Assembly (NCBI GenBank): GCA_016794445.1
Contig: JAEUKC010000164.1
Coordinates: forward strand, 6,412 to 70,411
Origin: JADJMO01 sp016794445
GTDB lineage: Bacteria; Myxococcota_A; Polyangia; Polyangiales; JADJMO01
DNA: 64,000 bases
Direction: 5' to 3'
The stretch's first letter is position 1, and each line of letters starts with the position of its first letter. Shown here in pieces: positions 1-8,163 of the stretch. A program made the translations under genes and the position numbers. The notes beneath the pieces are model-generated. The model was not told the origin of the DNA and searched no databases. It worked only from the letters and a program-made list of their open reading frames with translations.

Positions 1-1245
1 CTGGTCGTATTCAAAGGCAAACGACGCGCCGGGCGTGTTCTCGATTGAGGCAAGATTCCCGTTGTTGTCAAACGTTCGTGTTGACGTTAGATCGGCCGAG
101 ACGGATTTCTCTACCAGCCCGTCTTCGTTGCTGAAGAAGCGCTGGACCGAGACCGAGTCGACAGCTTCGCTGTAGCCATCGTCGCCATACGTGATCTTGC
201 AATGCAGCGCGCCGCGGGCTGGTGTGCTGTCGTCCAGGAACTTGGGCACATCCGGGCTCAGCCCTGGAATCGTACCGTTTGGGAAGCAGGTCCAGGTTTC
301 GGTGCAGCGCTGCTGACTGTCATAACGGTAGTGAGTAGTGGGACCACTCGGCGGTGTGTGCGAGAGGAGAAAGTGCTGTTCGTCGTACACGAAACTGTGT
401 TCGTATCCGGCGCCGTCGACGACACCGACCAGGTCACCCGCATCGCTGTACTTGTATTCGACGAGGTCGACCCAGTGTCCCCCCTCCGCAGTCTTGATCG
501 AGAAGACGCGAATGCGACCGAACCGATCGTGCCCGACGCGAATGGTTCGGCCGCCGCTGTCCTTGATCTCTACGAGACGTCCGTCGTCGTACGTGAGCTC
601 GATTCGATTGTGATTCGCATCATCGATCGCAGTGAGTAGGTACTCTTTGCCATCTGGTGTGGCCGAGAAGATGTGCCAGAGTTCGCCGTCCTCGTCGAGC
701 GCGAAGCCCCACTTCTCTCGGCGCAAGACGAGACCGCCCTCGCACAAGGCTTCACCGCCCTCCTGCGGCAGCTCGGTCTCAATCACCTCGCCCGCATCGT
801 TCAGGATCTCTACACGTTTTCCATGGACAGTGATGCGCCAACCCAGAGAGAAGACCCAGCCGAATCCCAGCCCCACGTCACGCCGGGCGTTGGCGGTGTT
901 GTACTGACGTAGGATGTTGAGGGGCAGCGGCCCAGGAAAGAAGACGTCCGTTTCGGGAATCGTGTAGACGCTCCCAGTACCGACGTCGATCGGATCGCCC
1001 TTGCCCTTGCCGCTGTTGCACTTGCCGCACTTGCCAGCCTTGCCCTTGCCGCACTTCTTCCCGTTCTTCTTCCCCCCCTTGGCGCCCTTCTTTCCTTTCT
1101 TCTTGCCAGCGCCCTTTTTCCCCTTACCCTTCTTGGAGCCCTTCCCCCCGGCGCCACCGCCGCCACCCCCGCCAGCCGCCACAGCTATGCCGGGGCACAT
1201 GCCAGGAATGGGGGGTATGTTGGGAGCGGGCGAGGTCCTAGCCAT
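1..1245 (-). CDS. Rhs-family protein, N-terminal part (DUF6531), runs off left edge
   Basis: The first 415 codons are inside the window and have no stop; the C-terminus lies beyond position 1. Residues 8-24 (motif PNIPPIPGMCPGIAV) resemble the short PAAR-like start of myxobacterial Rhs proteins. Residues 25-83 are almost only Gly and Lys with three CGK motifs. Residues 84-145 fit the DUF6531 entry domain (GDPIDVGTGSV, then LGFGW and SLGWR). YD-type repeats with DDGRL and DSGGRT follow. Such proteins build a shell around a C-terminal toxin and are exported by type VI or related systems; the toxin tip cannot be seen here. The ATG at 1245 was chosen because it precedes the PAAR-like motif. A 16-codon open frame starting at 1291 ends at a TAG that overlaps this ATG (ATGGCTAG), so it may be a coupled leader peptide. 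Base composition is less G+C-biased than the neighbours. Confidence 0.85.
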   Translation of the reverse strand, partial: MARTSPAPNIPPIPGMCPGIAVAAGGGGGGGAGGKGSKKGKGKKGAGKKKGKKGAKGGKKNGKKCGKGKAGKCGKCNSGKGKGDPIDVGTGSVYTIPETDVFFPGPLPLNILRQYNTANARRDVGLGFGWVFSLGWRITVHGKRVEILNDAGEVIETELPQEGGEALCEGGLVLRREKWGFALDEDGELWHIFSATPDGKEYLLTAIDDANHNRIELTYDDGRLVEIKDSGGRTIRVGHDRFGRIRVFSIKTAEGGHWVDLVEYKYSDAGDLVGVVDGAGYEHSFVYDEQHFLLSHTPPSGPTTHYRYDSQQRCTETWTCFPNGTIPGLSPDVPKFLDDSTPARGALHCKITYGDDGYSEAVDSVSVQRFFSNEDGLVEKSVSADLTSTRTFDNNGNLASIENTPGASFAFEYDQ

Positions 1246-1367
1246 GGGTGGACCTCAGTTCGGCGGGCGAGAGCTTGGCGAGCGTGTCCATGGGTCTAGG
1301 CCTCGGAGAGTAGCTGGTTTCCCTGTAGTGGATAGGTCCCTCGCAAGCCCCGTTCGTTACCACCTAC

Positions 1368-2480
1368 ATGCCCTCCGTCGTACCCAACCCCCGTGGAGGC
1401 CCGTATCTCGCCGACTACCCCGAGCTCTGCGCGCAGCTCGATCGGGAGTACAACGACCTGGACGTCGATCCCGACGAGATCCGCCACGGCTCGGGGAAAC
1501 GCCTGTGGTGGCGCTGCAAGGAGGGCCCCGACCACGTGTGGGAGCAGCGGGTCTGCAACCGCACCCGTGGCTCCGGCTGCCCGTTCTGCGCCGGCGTCCA
1601 GGTCTCCGTCACCAACTGCCTGGCGACGCGCAACCCGGAGGTGGCGGCACAGTGGCACCCCACCCTCAACGCGCTGAAGCCCACCGAGGTGGTCGCGGGC
1701 TCCTCCATCGAGGCCTGGTTCGTCTGCCCTCGAGGGCCCGACCACGTCTGGTCGACGAGGCTCTTCAAGCGCACCCTCGACGGCAGCGGCTGTCCCTTCT
1801 GCGCAGGGTTCCAGGTCTCCGTCACCAACAGCCTGGCCACGCAGTTCCCCGAGCTCGTCCCGGAGTGGCACGCCAACCGCAACGGCCGGCTCGAGCCTCA
1901 CCTCGTCGTGGCGGGCTCCACGCAGAAGGTCTGGTGGCGCTGCGCCAAGGGCACGGATCACGTCTGGGAAGCGAGCCTCCACGACCGCACCGCGGGCGGC
2001 ACCGGCTGTCCGTTCTGCGCCAATGTCGCGATCTCCAGGACCAACTCCGTCGCCGCCCTGGCGCCTCACCTCGTCGACGAGTGGGACGCCGAGCGCAACG
2101 GCGTGCCCGCGTCCCTCGCCCTCGGCGTCACCAAGGCCAAGGCGTGGTGGCGCTGCTCGAAGGATCGCCGCCATCGGTTCTCGGCGGCCGTGCGCAACCG
2201 CGTCGTCGGTGGCGCGGGCTGTCCCATCTGCCAGAAGCGCGAGCTCCACCCGACCAACACGCTCGCCCGGGTCTCGCCGCAGATGGCTGCGCTGTGGCAC
2301 CCGACGCTCAACGGCAAGCTCACGCCGCGCGACGTCGTCGCGGGAGGGCGGCGGCTGATCTGGTGGGTCTGCCCGCGGAACTCCGAGCACGTCTGGCGCG
2401 CTGGCCTGACGAGCCGGATGAGAGCGAAGCAGGACTGCCCCTTCTGCCGGACCGACGCGGTCCCCATCCGCCCCCAGTGA
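1368..2480 (+). CDS. Zinc-ribbon/treble-clef repeat protein (DUF4379 type)
   Basis: A 370-residue protein made of five repeats of about 71 residues. Each has an aromatic-x-Cys segment (WWRC, WFVC, WWVC), a DHVW/EHVW or RHRF element, a conserved Arg, and a CPxC pair at residues 71-74, 142-145, 214-217, 285-288 and 357-360. Between repeats is the linker TNxLAT...PELxxxWHPxxNG. This is the layout of the probable zinc-ribbon family PF14311/DUF4379, where each unit binds one zinc through two Cys pairs or Cys/His. No nuclease domain is fused, although some relatives carry a Vsr-like one. There is no signal peptide, so it is probably cytoplasmic and may bind nucleic acid; that role is inferred. It lies head-to-head with the Rhs gene at the left edge and tail-to-tail with the next gene, only 9 bases apart. 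Confidence 0.8.
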   Translation: MPSVVPNPRGGPYLADYPELCAQLDREYNDLDVDPDEIRHGSGKRLWWRCKEGPDHVWEQRVCNRTRGSGCPFCAGVQVSVTNCLATRNPEVAAQWHPTLNALKPTEVVAGSSIEAWFVCPRGPDHVWSTRLFKRTLDGSGCPFCAGFQVSVTNSLATQFPELVPEWHANRNGRLEPHLVVAGSTQKVWWRCAKGTDHVWEASLHDRTAGGTGCPFCANVAISRTNSVAALAPHLVDEWDAERNGVPASLALGVTKAKAWWRCSKDRRHRFSAAVRNRVVGGAGCPICQKRELHPTNTLARVSPQMAALWHPTLNGKLTPRDVVAGGRRLIWWVCPRNSEHVWRAGLTSRMRAKQDCPFCRTDAVPIRPQ

Positions 2481-2489
2481 GTCGGCCCG

Positions 2490-4016
2490 TCACTCCGCGA
2501 CGCCGATGCTGGGGGCCGAGGCGCTCCGCGGCACGCAGAACGCATCGAGCGGCACCTCCTTGGCGGGCACGCCGTTCCCGCGCGCCTTCGCGGTCGGCGC
2601 GAGCCGGAACCCCTCGAACGTGAGCGGCACGCTGGGCGAAAGGAGCCCGCACGCGCCGGTCACCGGCTTCTTGTCCACCACGTCGCCGACGTCGGTCACC
2701 TCGTAGCAGTTGCCCTGCGCGGTCACCGGCGCGCCACGCACGTCGAAGGCCATGGGCGCGACGAGCACGTTGTCGACGATGCGGATCGGCCCCGGCGCGG
2801 CGGCCGAGGGTCCCGGCTTGGCGAAGCGGAACGCCGCATCTTTTCCCTGCCAGACCACGTTGTGGGCGAACACGAGGTCGCCGTAGGTGTTGCCCTTGGC
2901 GTCGAAGTCGCTGTACCAGCCGAACGCCGTGCCGACGCGCGCGACGACGTTGTTGGCGACCACCACGTGCTCGGTGGCGAACGGCGCCGGGTCGGAGCTG
3001 CCGTACTCCTCGACCATCAGATCGACGCCGGTCATCGCCGAGCCGCCGATGTCGCGCGTGGTCGAGGTGGTCCACACGAGGTTGCGCTCGACGCGCAGGT
3101 TGCGCGTGTGGTCGCCGTAGATCCCCGTGGAGTAGCAGTCGCTGACCGCGTTGTCGGCGATGGTCGCGCCGTCGACGAAGGCCGCGATGATGCACTCGCC
3201 CCACACCTCGTGCACGCGGTTGCGGCGAATCACCAGGTTGGTCGTGAGCGCGCCCGACTTGCCGTGGAAGGTGTCGATGCCGCCCGGCCAGCCGCCGCCC
3301 GACATGGCGCCACCCGCGTTGACGCTGGCGACGTCCCAGATCTCGTTGTCCTCGGCGACGAGGTTCGTGCCCACGAGCAGGAGCCCCTCGCGCGTGCCCG
3401 CGTGCAGGCGCAGATCGCGCACCGTGACGTGGTCGCAGTCCTCGACGTGGACGAGCGCGCCGCCCTTCTGCACCTCGAGCCCCTCGACGAGCACGTACGA
3501 GGACGCCGCGATCGTGAGCAGACCCGAACCCCCTCCACCCGCGGCGCTGCCGTCGAGGATCACCTTCTCGCCAGGCGCTGCGGCGATGCGAATCCACGCC
3601 CCGGCCTTGCCCACGAGCCCCTCGAGCACGATGGCGCTCTTCGGCTGGTAGGTGCCGGCCCGCAGCAGGAGCGCGTCGCCCGCCTTGAGGCTGGGGCGCG
3701 CGCCGCCGATCGACGCGAAGGGTTTTGTCGCGCTGCCGTCGCCGCTGGTGTCGGAGCCGGTGGTCGCGACGTAGAGCGTGCGCGTGGCCGGGGGCACGTC
3801 CGCGCGGACGCTGCCGCACGGCGGCGGGGTCGGCACGGTGCCATCGCCGGCGCCGGTGTCGCTGCCCGCATCGCTCCCCGCGTCAACGCCGCTGCCGGTG
3901 TCGATCGGGTTGCCCGCGTCGTCCGTCGCCTGCGCCTCGCCGACTTCACCGATCCGACCCACACATCCGGGACCGACGAGCACCAGCGCCAGGAGGGCGC
4001 GGTAAGGGAGCTGCAT
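2490..4016 (-). CDS. Secreted right-handed parallel beta-helix lipoprotein
   Basis: 508 residues. The N-terminus is a signal peptide with a probable lipobox (LVLVGPGC), followed by a low-complexity Asp/Gly/Ser/Thr linker (residues about 25-60) of the kind seen on myxobacterial surface lipoproteins. From about residue 75 the motif LYVATTGSDTSGDGS and then YQPKSAIVLEGL mark the start of a pectate-lyase-type beta helix. Repeated short strands follow (VTVRDLRLH, NLVIRRNRVHEVW, ATIADNAVSDCY, NLRVERNLVW), typical of right-handed beta-helix/PbH1 repeats. Such proteins usually bind or cleave polysaccharides; no catalytic set could be assigned. The reading frame is open upstream to 4628, but that part overlaps the LOG gene and has no domain, so the ATG at 4016 just before the signal peptide was used. 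Confidence 0.8.
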   Translation of the reverse strand: MQLPYRALLALVLVGPGCVGRIGEVGEAQATDDAGNPIDTGSGVDAGSDAGSDTGAGDGTVPTPPPCGSVRADVPPATRTLYVATTGSDTSGDGSATKPFASIGGARPSLKAGDALLLRAGTYQPKSAIVLEGLVGKAGAWIRIAAAPGEKVILDGSAAGGGGSGLLTIAASSYVLVEGLEVQKGGALVHVEDCDHVTVRDLRLHAGTREGLLLVGTNLVAEDNEIWDVASVNAGGAMSGGGWPGGIDTFHGKSGALTTNLVIRRNRVHEVWGECIIAAFVDGATIADNAVSDCYSTGIYGDHTRNLRVERNLVWTTSTTRDIGGSAMTGVDLMVEEYGSSDPAPFATEHVVVANNVVARVGTAFGWYSDFDAKGNTYGDLVFAHNVVWQGKDAAFRFAKPGPSAAAPGPIRIVDNVLVAPMAFDVRGAPVTAQGNCYEVTDVGDVVDKKPVTGACGLLSPSVPLTFEGFRLAPTAKARGNGVPAKEVPLDAFCVPRSASAPSIGVAE

Positions 4017-4048
4017 GGGATGAACTGGAGGACACCCCGGCGGTCGAG

Positions 4049-4582
4049 TCAACCCTGGAGGGCGGCGAGCGCCCCGGCCACGTCGGCCACGACCGTCACG
4101 AACGATCGGTGCGCGCGCTGCACGAGCCCCTCCTGCGCGGCGTGATCGAGGAACCCGACGAGCGATCGGTAGAACCCCTCGAGATCGACCAGGATCACCG
4201 GGTGGCGCGGGCCGCCGAGCTGCTGGAGTGTCAGCGCCTCGAACGTCTCGTCGAGCGTGCCGTAGCCGCCGGGCAGCGAGACGAAGGCATCGGAGCGCTC
4301 GAACATCCGATCTTTGCGCGCGGCGAGCGAGTCCACCACGACGAGCTCGCTCAGGCCCTGGTGCGCGATCTCGCGGTCGACGAGCGAGCGCGGGATGACG
4401 CCGATCACGCGCCCCCCTTCGGCGAGCGCCGCGTCGGCCACCGCGCCCATCGTGCCGACGGAGGCGCCGCCGTACACGAGCTCGTGGCCCCCCCGCGCGA
4501 GCCCTGCGCCGAGGGCCTTCGCCGCCTCGAGGTAGACCGGACGCGCACCGGGCGCGGAACCACAGAAGACGCAGACCCTCAT
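4049..4582 (-). CDS. LOG family protein (nucleoside 5'-monophosphate phosphoribohydrolase)
   Basis: 177 residues, the normal length for the TIGR00730/LOG family. The fold begins with VCVFCGSAPG and the nucleotide-binding glycine loop VYGGASVGTMG (residues 36-46). The signature Arg-Lys (R89, K90 in LAARKDRMF) and PGGYGTLDE (residues 104-112) are both present, which is the catalytic pattern of enzymes that release a free base from a nucleoside 5'-monophosphate, such as cytokinin-activating LOG. The substrate in bacteria is often uncertain. The ATG overlaps the stop of the upstream EEP phosphatase gene by four bases (ATGA), so the two are probably translated together. The end is 32 bases before the start of the beta-helix lipoprotein gene on the same strand. 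Confidence 0.88.
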   Translation of the reverse strand: MRVCVFCGSAPGARPVYLEAAKALGAGLARGGHELVYGGASVGTMGAVADAALAEGGRVIGVIPRSLVDREIAHQGLSELVVVDSLAARKDRMFERSDAFVSLPGGYGTLDETFEALTLQQLGGPRHPVILVDLEGFYRSLVGFLDHAAQEGLVQRAHRSFVTVVADVAGALAALQG

Positions 4583-5367
4583 CGAGACACCTCCGCGACC
4601 ACCCCGTAGTGGTCGCTCGCGAAGACACCGTTCGTTCCCGGGCGATCGAAGCAGCGCCGCGCCGAGAGCGGACGCCCCCGCCCGCGCGCGTCGGGCCCGC
4701 GGACGAACACGTAGTCGATGCGGCGCTCGGGCTCGCGGTTCTGGGCGGCGAACGGGTTGCCGCACGAGAACGTGACGCCCTCGCCCTCGCCGACGAGCGC
4801 GAAGCAATCGGCGAAGTAGGTGCACGGGCCGCCGAGCCCGGTGAGCCCGCCGAGGAAGCGGATCTCGTCGGCGCCCGGCTCGGCGTTGAAGTCGCCCACC
4901 ACGACCGGCGGGAACTCGTGGATCGGCGCGCGCGCCTTCACCGCGTCGGCCACGCAGCGCACCTGGAGGCAGCGCACGTGGCCCTCGTGCAGCTTCCAGT
5001 TGAGGTGGGTGACGAAGAACGGCAGCGGCCCCATCGGGGCGTCGAGCACGGCGTGCACGAGGCAGCGCCGCTCGCTCGTGCCGCCGTCGGGGAGCGCGAT
5101 CACCTCGCTGCGCAGCACCGGGAACCGCGAGAGGATCGCGTTGCCCATCTGGATCGGCTCTTCGCGCGTCGACCCGAACGCCACGTGGTACCCGAGCCCT
5201 TCGGCGATCGAGGCGGCCTGGTCGAACCCCTCGCCGCGCAGCGCCTCCTGCAGGCCGATCACGTCGGGCGCGAGCCCTTCGAGCTGCTCGCGGATCGTCG
5301 CGAGCCGCTGCTCCCACGGGTCGCAGCGATTCCAGACGTTGAGCGTGGCGACGCGCAGCCGGTCCAT
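4579..5367 (-). CDS. Endonuclease/exonuclease/phosphatase (EEP) family protein
   Basis: 262 residues. The EEP fold is visible from LRVATLNVWNR at the N-terminus, through LQEAL (metal-binding Glu), THLNWK (His), VVVGDFNAEP (Asp/Asn pair), IDYVFVRG and SDHYGVV (catalytic Asp-His) at the C-terminus. The family comprises metal-dependent phosphodiesterases and phosphatases acting on nucleic acids, sphingomyelin or inositol phosphates; the substrate cannot be told here. No signal peptide is seen. The frame is open a further 24 codons upstream, but the ATG at 5367 sits directly before the first beta strand, so it was chosen. The stop overlaps the LOG start by four bases. The upstream neighbour, another phosphoesterase, is divergent with 64 bases between the starts. 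Confidence 0.85.
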   Translation of the reverse strand: MDRLRVATLNVWNRCDPWEQRLATIREQLEGLAPDVIGLQEALRGEGFDQAASIAEGLGYHVAFGSTREEPIQMGNAILSRFPVLRSEVIALPDGGTSERRCLVHAVLDAPMGPLPFFVTHLNWKLHEGHVRCLQVRCVADAVKARAPIHEFPPVVVGDFNAEPGADEIRFLGGLTGLGGPCTYFADCFALVGEGEGVTFSCGNPFAAQNREPERRIDYVFVRGPDARGRGRPLSARRCFDRPGTNGVFASDHYGVVAEVSR

Positions 5368-5431
5368 CGAAGGCGCCACCGTAGCGCGTGGGTCGCTTCC
5401 GGCCCAACGGCGCGCGTAGTACGCCTCTACC

Positions 5432-6379
5432 GTGCGCATCGCTCACTTCTCCGACCTGCACCTGCTCTCGCTCGAGGGCGTGCCGCTCCGCCGCTTCCTC
5501 AACAAGCGCGTCACCGGTTACGCCATGCTCCGCATGCACCGCAAGGGCGCCCACAAGCCCCACGCGGTGCGCGCCGTGGCCGACGAGGTCAAGCGGGCCC
5601 GGGTCGACCACGTGGCCATCACCGGCGACCTCACCAACCTCGCCCTCGAGCCCGAGTTCGCCCTGGTGCGGCAGTTCCTCGAGGAAGATCTGGGCCTCGG
5701 TCCGGAACAGGTGAGCCTCGTCCCCGGCAACCACGACGTCTACACCCGCGGCTCCGCCGACAAGCGCCGCTTCGAGCAGTACTTCGCCGAGTACCTCGCG
5801 AGCGACCTGCCGGAGCTCGGCGTCGAGCACTACGGCGCGCGCTACCCGTTCGTGAAGCTCCGCGGCCCGCTCGCCCTCATCGGCCTCTCGTCGGCGGTGC
5901 CGCGCATGCCGATGATGGCCTCGGGCCGATTCGGCGCCGAGCAGATCCACGCGCTCCGCGGCAGCCTCGAGCACCCCGAGGTGAAGGGCCGCGGCAAGGT
6001 GATCCTGCAGCACCACCCCGCGCACAACCTCAAGAACCGCGTGCTCGCGTGGCTCGAGGGCCTCCACGACTCCGACCACATGCTCGCCACGCTCTCGCGC
6101 CTCGAGCACGGCCTCGTGCTGCACGGGCACTCGCACATCCGCGTGCGCCGCCACGTGGACACCGAGGTCGGTCGCATCGACGTCATCGGCGCGACCAGCG
6201 CGTCACTCCTCAGCGACCACCCGCACCGCCACGCCGGGTTCAACCTCTACGACCTCGACGACCAGGGCCGCCTGCAGGCCGTCGAGGCCCACGTGCTCGG
6301 CGACGACGGCCAGTTCCGCCGCGTCGACGTGCCCGACTGCGACTACCGCCTCCGCCAGCGCCCCGAAGCACGCGCGTAG
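5432..6379 (+). CDS. Calcineurin-like metallophosphoesterase
   Basis: 315 residues with all five signature blocks of the family: FSDLH (D8, H10), GDLT (G65, D66), PGNHD (residues 98-102), QHHP and LHGHSH. Together these bind the two-metal centre. The order and spacing fit the class III cyclic-nucleotide phosphodiesterase/CpdA-like branch, although a Leu-rich insert after DLHLLSLEG (RFLNKRVTGYAML) separates it from the enterobacterial enzyme. Similar inserts occur in proteins annotated as UDP-diacylglucosamine hydrolase-like or general phosphohydrolases, so substrate assignment is open. The protein has no signal peptide. It is divergent from the EEP gene and convergent with htrA, from which it is separated by the repeated hairpin region. 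Confidence 0.87.
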   Translation: MRIAHFSDLHLLSLEGVPLRRFLNKRVTGYAMLRMHRKGAHKPHAVRAVADEVKRARVDHVAITGDLTNLALEPEFALVRQFLEEDLGLGPEQVSLVPGNHDVYTRGSADKRRFEQYFAEYLASDLPELGVEHYGARYPFVKLRGPLALIGLSSAVPRMPMMASGRFGAEQIHALRGSLEHPEVKGRGKVILQHHPAHNLKNRVLAWLEGLHDSDHMLATLSRLEHGLVLHGHSHIRVRRHVDTEVGRIDVIGATSASLLSDHPHRHAGFNLYDLDDQGRLQAVEAHVLGDDGQFRRVDVPDCDYRLRQRPEARA

Positions 6380-6633
6380 TTGGCTGAGGGGGGCTCACGC
6401 CCCCCTCGGGGTCGGCCGCCGCGCCTCCACTTCGCCTGCGGCTCGTGGAGTCGCAGACCGCCGACCACCCCCGTGCGGCGCTGCGCGCCGGGATGGGCAC
6501 GTGCTCGCCGCTCTTCTTGCCCGCCGGTTGGCTGAGGGGGGCTCACGCCCCCCTCGGGTCGGCCGCCGCCGACCACCCCCGTGCGGCGCTGCGCGCCGGG
6601 ATGGGCACGTCCTCGCCGCCTTTCTTGCCCGCC
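6379..6633. repeat. Imperfect tandem duplication with two identical hairpins, intergenic
   Basis: Two copies of one unit lie head to tail between the convergent metallophosphoesterase and htrA genes: 6379-6526 and 6527-6633. Both start GTTGGCTGAGGGGGG and end TTCTTGCCCGCCG. The first copy carries about 40 extra bases in the middle. Each copy contains a perfect hairpin with a 9-bp stem and TCAC loop (6386-6407 and 6534-6555), followed by a G+C-rich block GACCACCCCCGTGCGGCG that is also shared. No open frame with sensible codon use covers it. It may act as a bidirectional terminator or be a REP-like family of intergenic elements. Bases 6634-6696 show nothing further. Confidence 0.75.
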
Positions 6634-6696
6634 GAGGCGCTACGCGCCCGGTCGAGCCCGCCCGACGGCTGCCACGCGACCTCGGGCGGCGCGGCC

Positions 6697-8061
6697 TCAC
6701 TTGGTCACGGTGAGGTAGCCCTTCTCGCCCTTGTGATCGATGCGCATCAGGAGCGTGCCCTTGTCGCCCGCCTTCTTGATCTGGTCGATGGTCGGGTTGG
6801 GCACCCCGCCGGCCTCGAGGATCGCGTCGCCGGGCACGAGGCCCGCCTTCTCGGCGGCCGAGCCCACCTCGACGAACGAGATGTAGACCTGCGCCTTGCC
6901 GGTGAGGCCCCACTTCTGCGCGGCCTCCGGCGGGATGGGCTTCATCGTGATGCCGTAGCCCGACGCCGGGTTCGACTTGGCCTCCTCGGACGGCGTCGGC
7001 TTGACGGGGGGCTCGGGCCGCGGCGCGAGGACCGCCTTGGTCTCGTAGGTCTTGCCGCTGCGGATGACCTCGATGGAGACGCTGGAGCCGACGTCGTGGT
7101 TGATGACCTCGCGGATGAGATCCTGCGCCTCGCGCACCGCCTTGCCGCCGACCTTCACCACGATGTCGCCGGGGACGATCTTGGCCGCCGCCGCGGGCCC
7201 CGTCGCCGCCGTGTCGGCGATCAGCACGCCCGCGTACGGCGCGGCGCCGAACGCCTTGGCGAGCTCGGGGGTGAGGGTCTGCGGGGTGACCCCGAGCCAG
7301 GCGCGCACGACCTTGCCGTTCTTGATCAGCTGCTCGCTGACGCGCTTGGCCATGTTGCTCGGCACCGCGAACCCGATGCCGCTGCCCTTGCCGACGATGA
7401 GCGTGTTGATGCCCAGCACCTCGCCGCTCAGGTTGACCAGCGGACCGCCGCTGTTGCCGGGGTTGATGCTGGCGTCGGTCTGGATGTAGTCCTCGACCAC
7501 GTTCATGCCGAGGCCGCCGCGACCCTTGGCGCTGACGACGCCGCTCGTGACGGTGTAGCTGAGCCCGAACGGGGAGCCGACGGCGACGACCCACTCGCCG
7601 ACCTTGGCCGCGTCGGAATCGCCCATCTTGGCGGCCGGCAGGCCGGTGGCGTCGACCTTGATGACCGCGATGTCGGTCGCCGGGTCGCGGCCCTTGATCT
7701 TGGCGGGCAGGATCTTGCCGTCACGCGTCTTGACGGTGATGGTGAGCGCGTCCTCGATGACGTGGTTGTTCGTCATGACGTAACCGTCGGCGGTGATGAT
7801 CACGCCCGAGCCGTTGCCATGGATGAGCGAGGACTCCTTCTTCTTGAGCCACCAGCCCTCTCCCGAGTCGTCACGCACGGTGACGTCGATCTGCACGACC
7901 GACGGGGACACCTTCTCGGCGACCGCGATCACCGCCTCGGAGAACTCCTTGGCCTGCTTGGTGGCCGCGGCGGCCACGGGCTTGTCCTTGCCCTGCGCGA
8001 ACACGGGGGCCGCGGTGGCGAGCGCGGCGACGAGGGCGAGACCGACGAGAGAGGTGCGCAT
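6697..8061 (-). CDS. degP: Periplasmic serine protease, HtrA/DegP/Do family
   Basis: 454 residues with a cleavable signal peptide (ALATAAPVFAQ, residues about 13-23). The trypsin-like domain holds the full triad: H100 in MTNNHV, D130 in TDIAVIK and S204 in GNSGGP. Two PDZ domains follow, about residues 255-345 (containing YAGVLIAD and PGDIVVKVGG) and 365-450 (ending GEKGYLTVTK). Do-family proteases degrade or refold misfolded envelope proteins. The presence of bamA a few genes away fits an envelope-quality role but is not an operon link. The frame is open 23 codons further upstream; the ATG at 8061 was used because it begins the signal peptide. A short perfect hairpin lies in the 5' leader at 8075-8090. 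Confidence 0.93.
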   Translation of the reverse strand: MRTSLVGLALVAALATAAPVFAQGKDKPVAAAATKQAKEFSEAVIAVAEKVSPSVVQIDVTVRDDSGEGWWLKKKESSLIHGNGSGVIITADGYVMTNNHVIEDALTITVKTRDGKILPAKIKGRDPATDIAVIKVDATGLPAAKMGDSDAAKVGEWVVAVGSPFGLSYTVTSGVVSAKGRGGLGMNVVEDYIQTDASINPGNSGGPLVNLSGEVLGINTLIVGKGSGIGFAVPSNMAKRVSEQLIKNGKVVRAWLGVTPQTLTPELAKAFGAAPYAGVLIADTAATGPAAAAKIVPGDIVVKVGGKAVREAQDLIREVINHDVGSSVSIEVIRSGKTYETKAVLAPRPEPPVKPTPSEEAKSNPASGYGITMKPIPPEAAQKWGLTGKAQVYISFVEVGSAAEKAGLVPGDAILEAGGVPNPTIDQIKKAGDKGTLLMRIDHKGEKGYLTVTK

Positions 8062-8074
8062 GGTCCGATCCTTT

Positions 8075-8090
8075 AGCCGGGAAACCGGCT
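8075..8090. other. Small perfect hairpin with GAAA loop in htrA leader
   Basis: AGCCGG-GAAA-CCGGCT forms a 6-bp perfect stem 14 bases before the htrA start, in the 102-base gap shared with the divergent gene at 8164. It could be an operator or an mRNA structure. The rest of the gap shows no promoter I would defend. Confidence 0.3.
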
Positions 8091-8163
8091 GCTCGCCAAA
8101 ACCTTGGCCAACGAGTAAACGAACGGGCATGAGAGGGGCTGTTCGCTCGTCCTACGGTGGAGA

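Noticed and set aside
1246..1367. A separate gene upstream of the left-edge Rhs gene
   Set aside because: Only a 16-codon frame from 1291 could be supported; kept as a remark, not as a gene.
4017..4628. Upstream extension of the beta-helix lipoprotein by 204 codons
   Set aside because: It overlaps the LOG gene, contains no domain, and the signal peptide begins at 4016.
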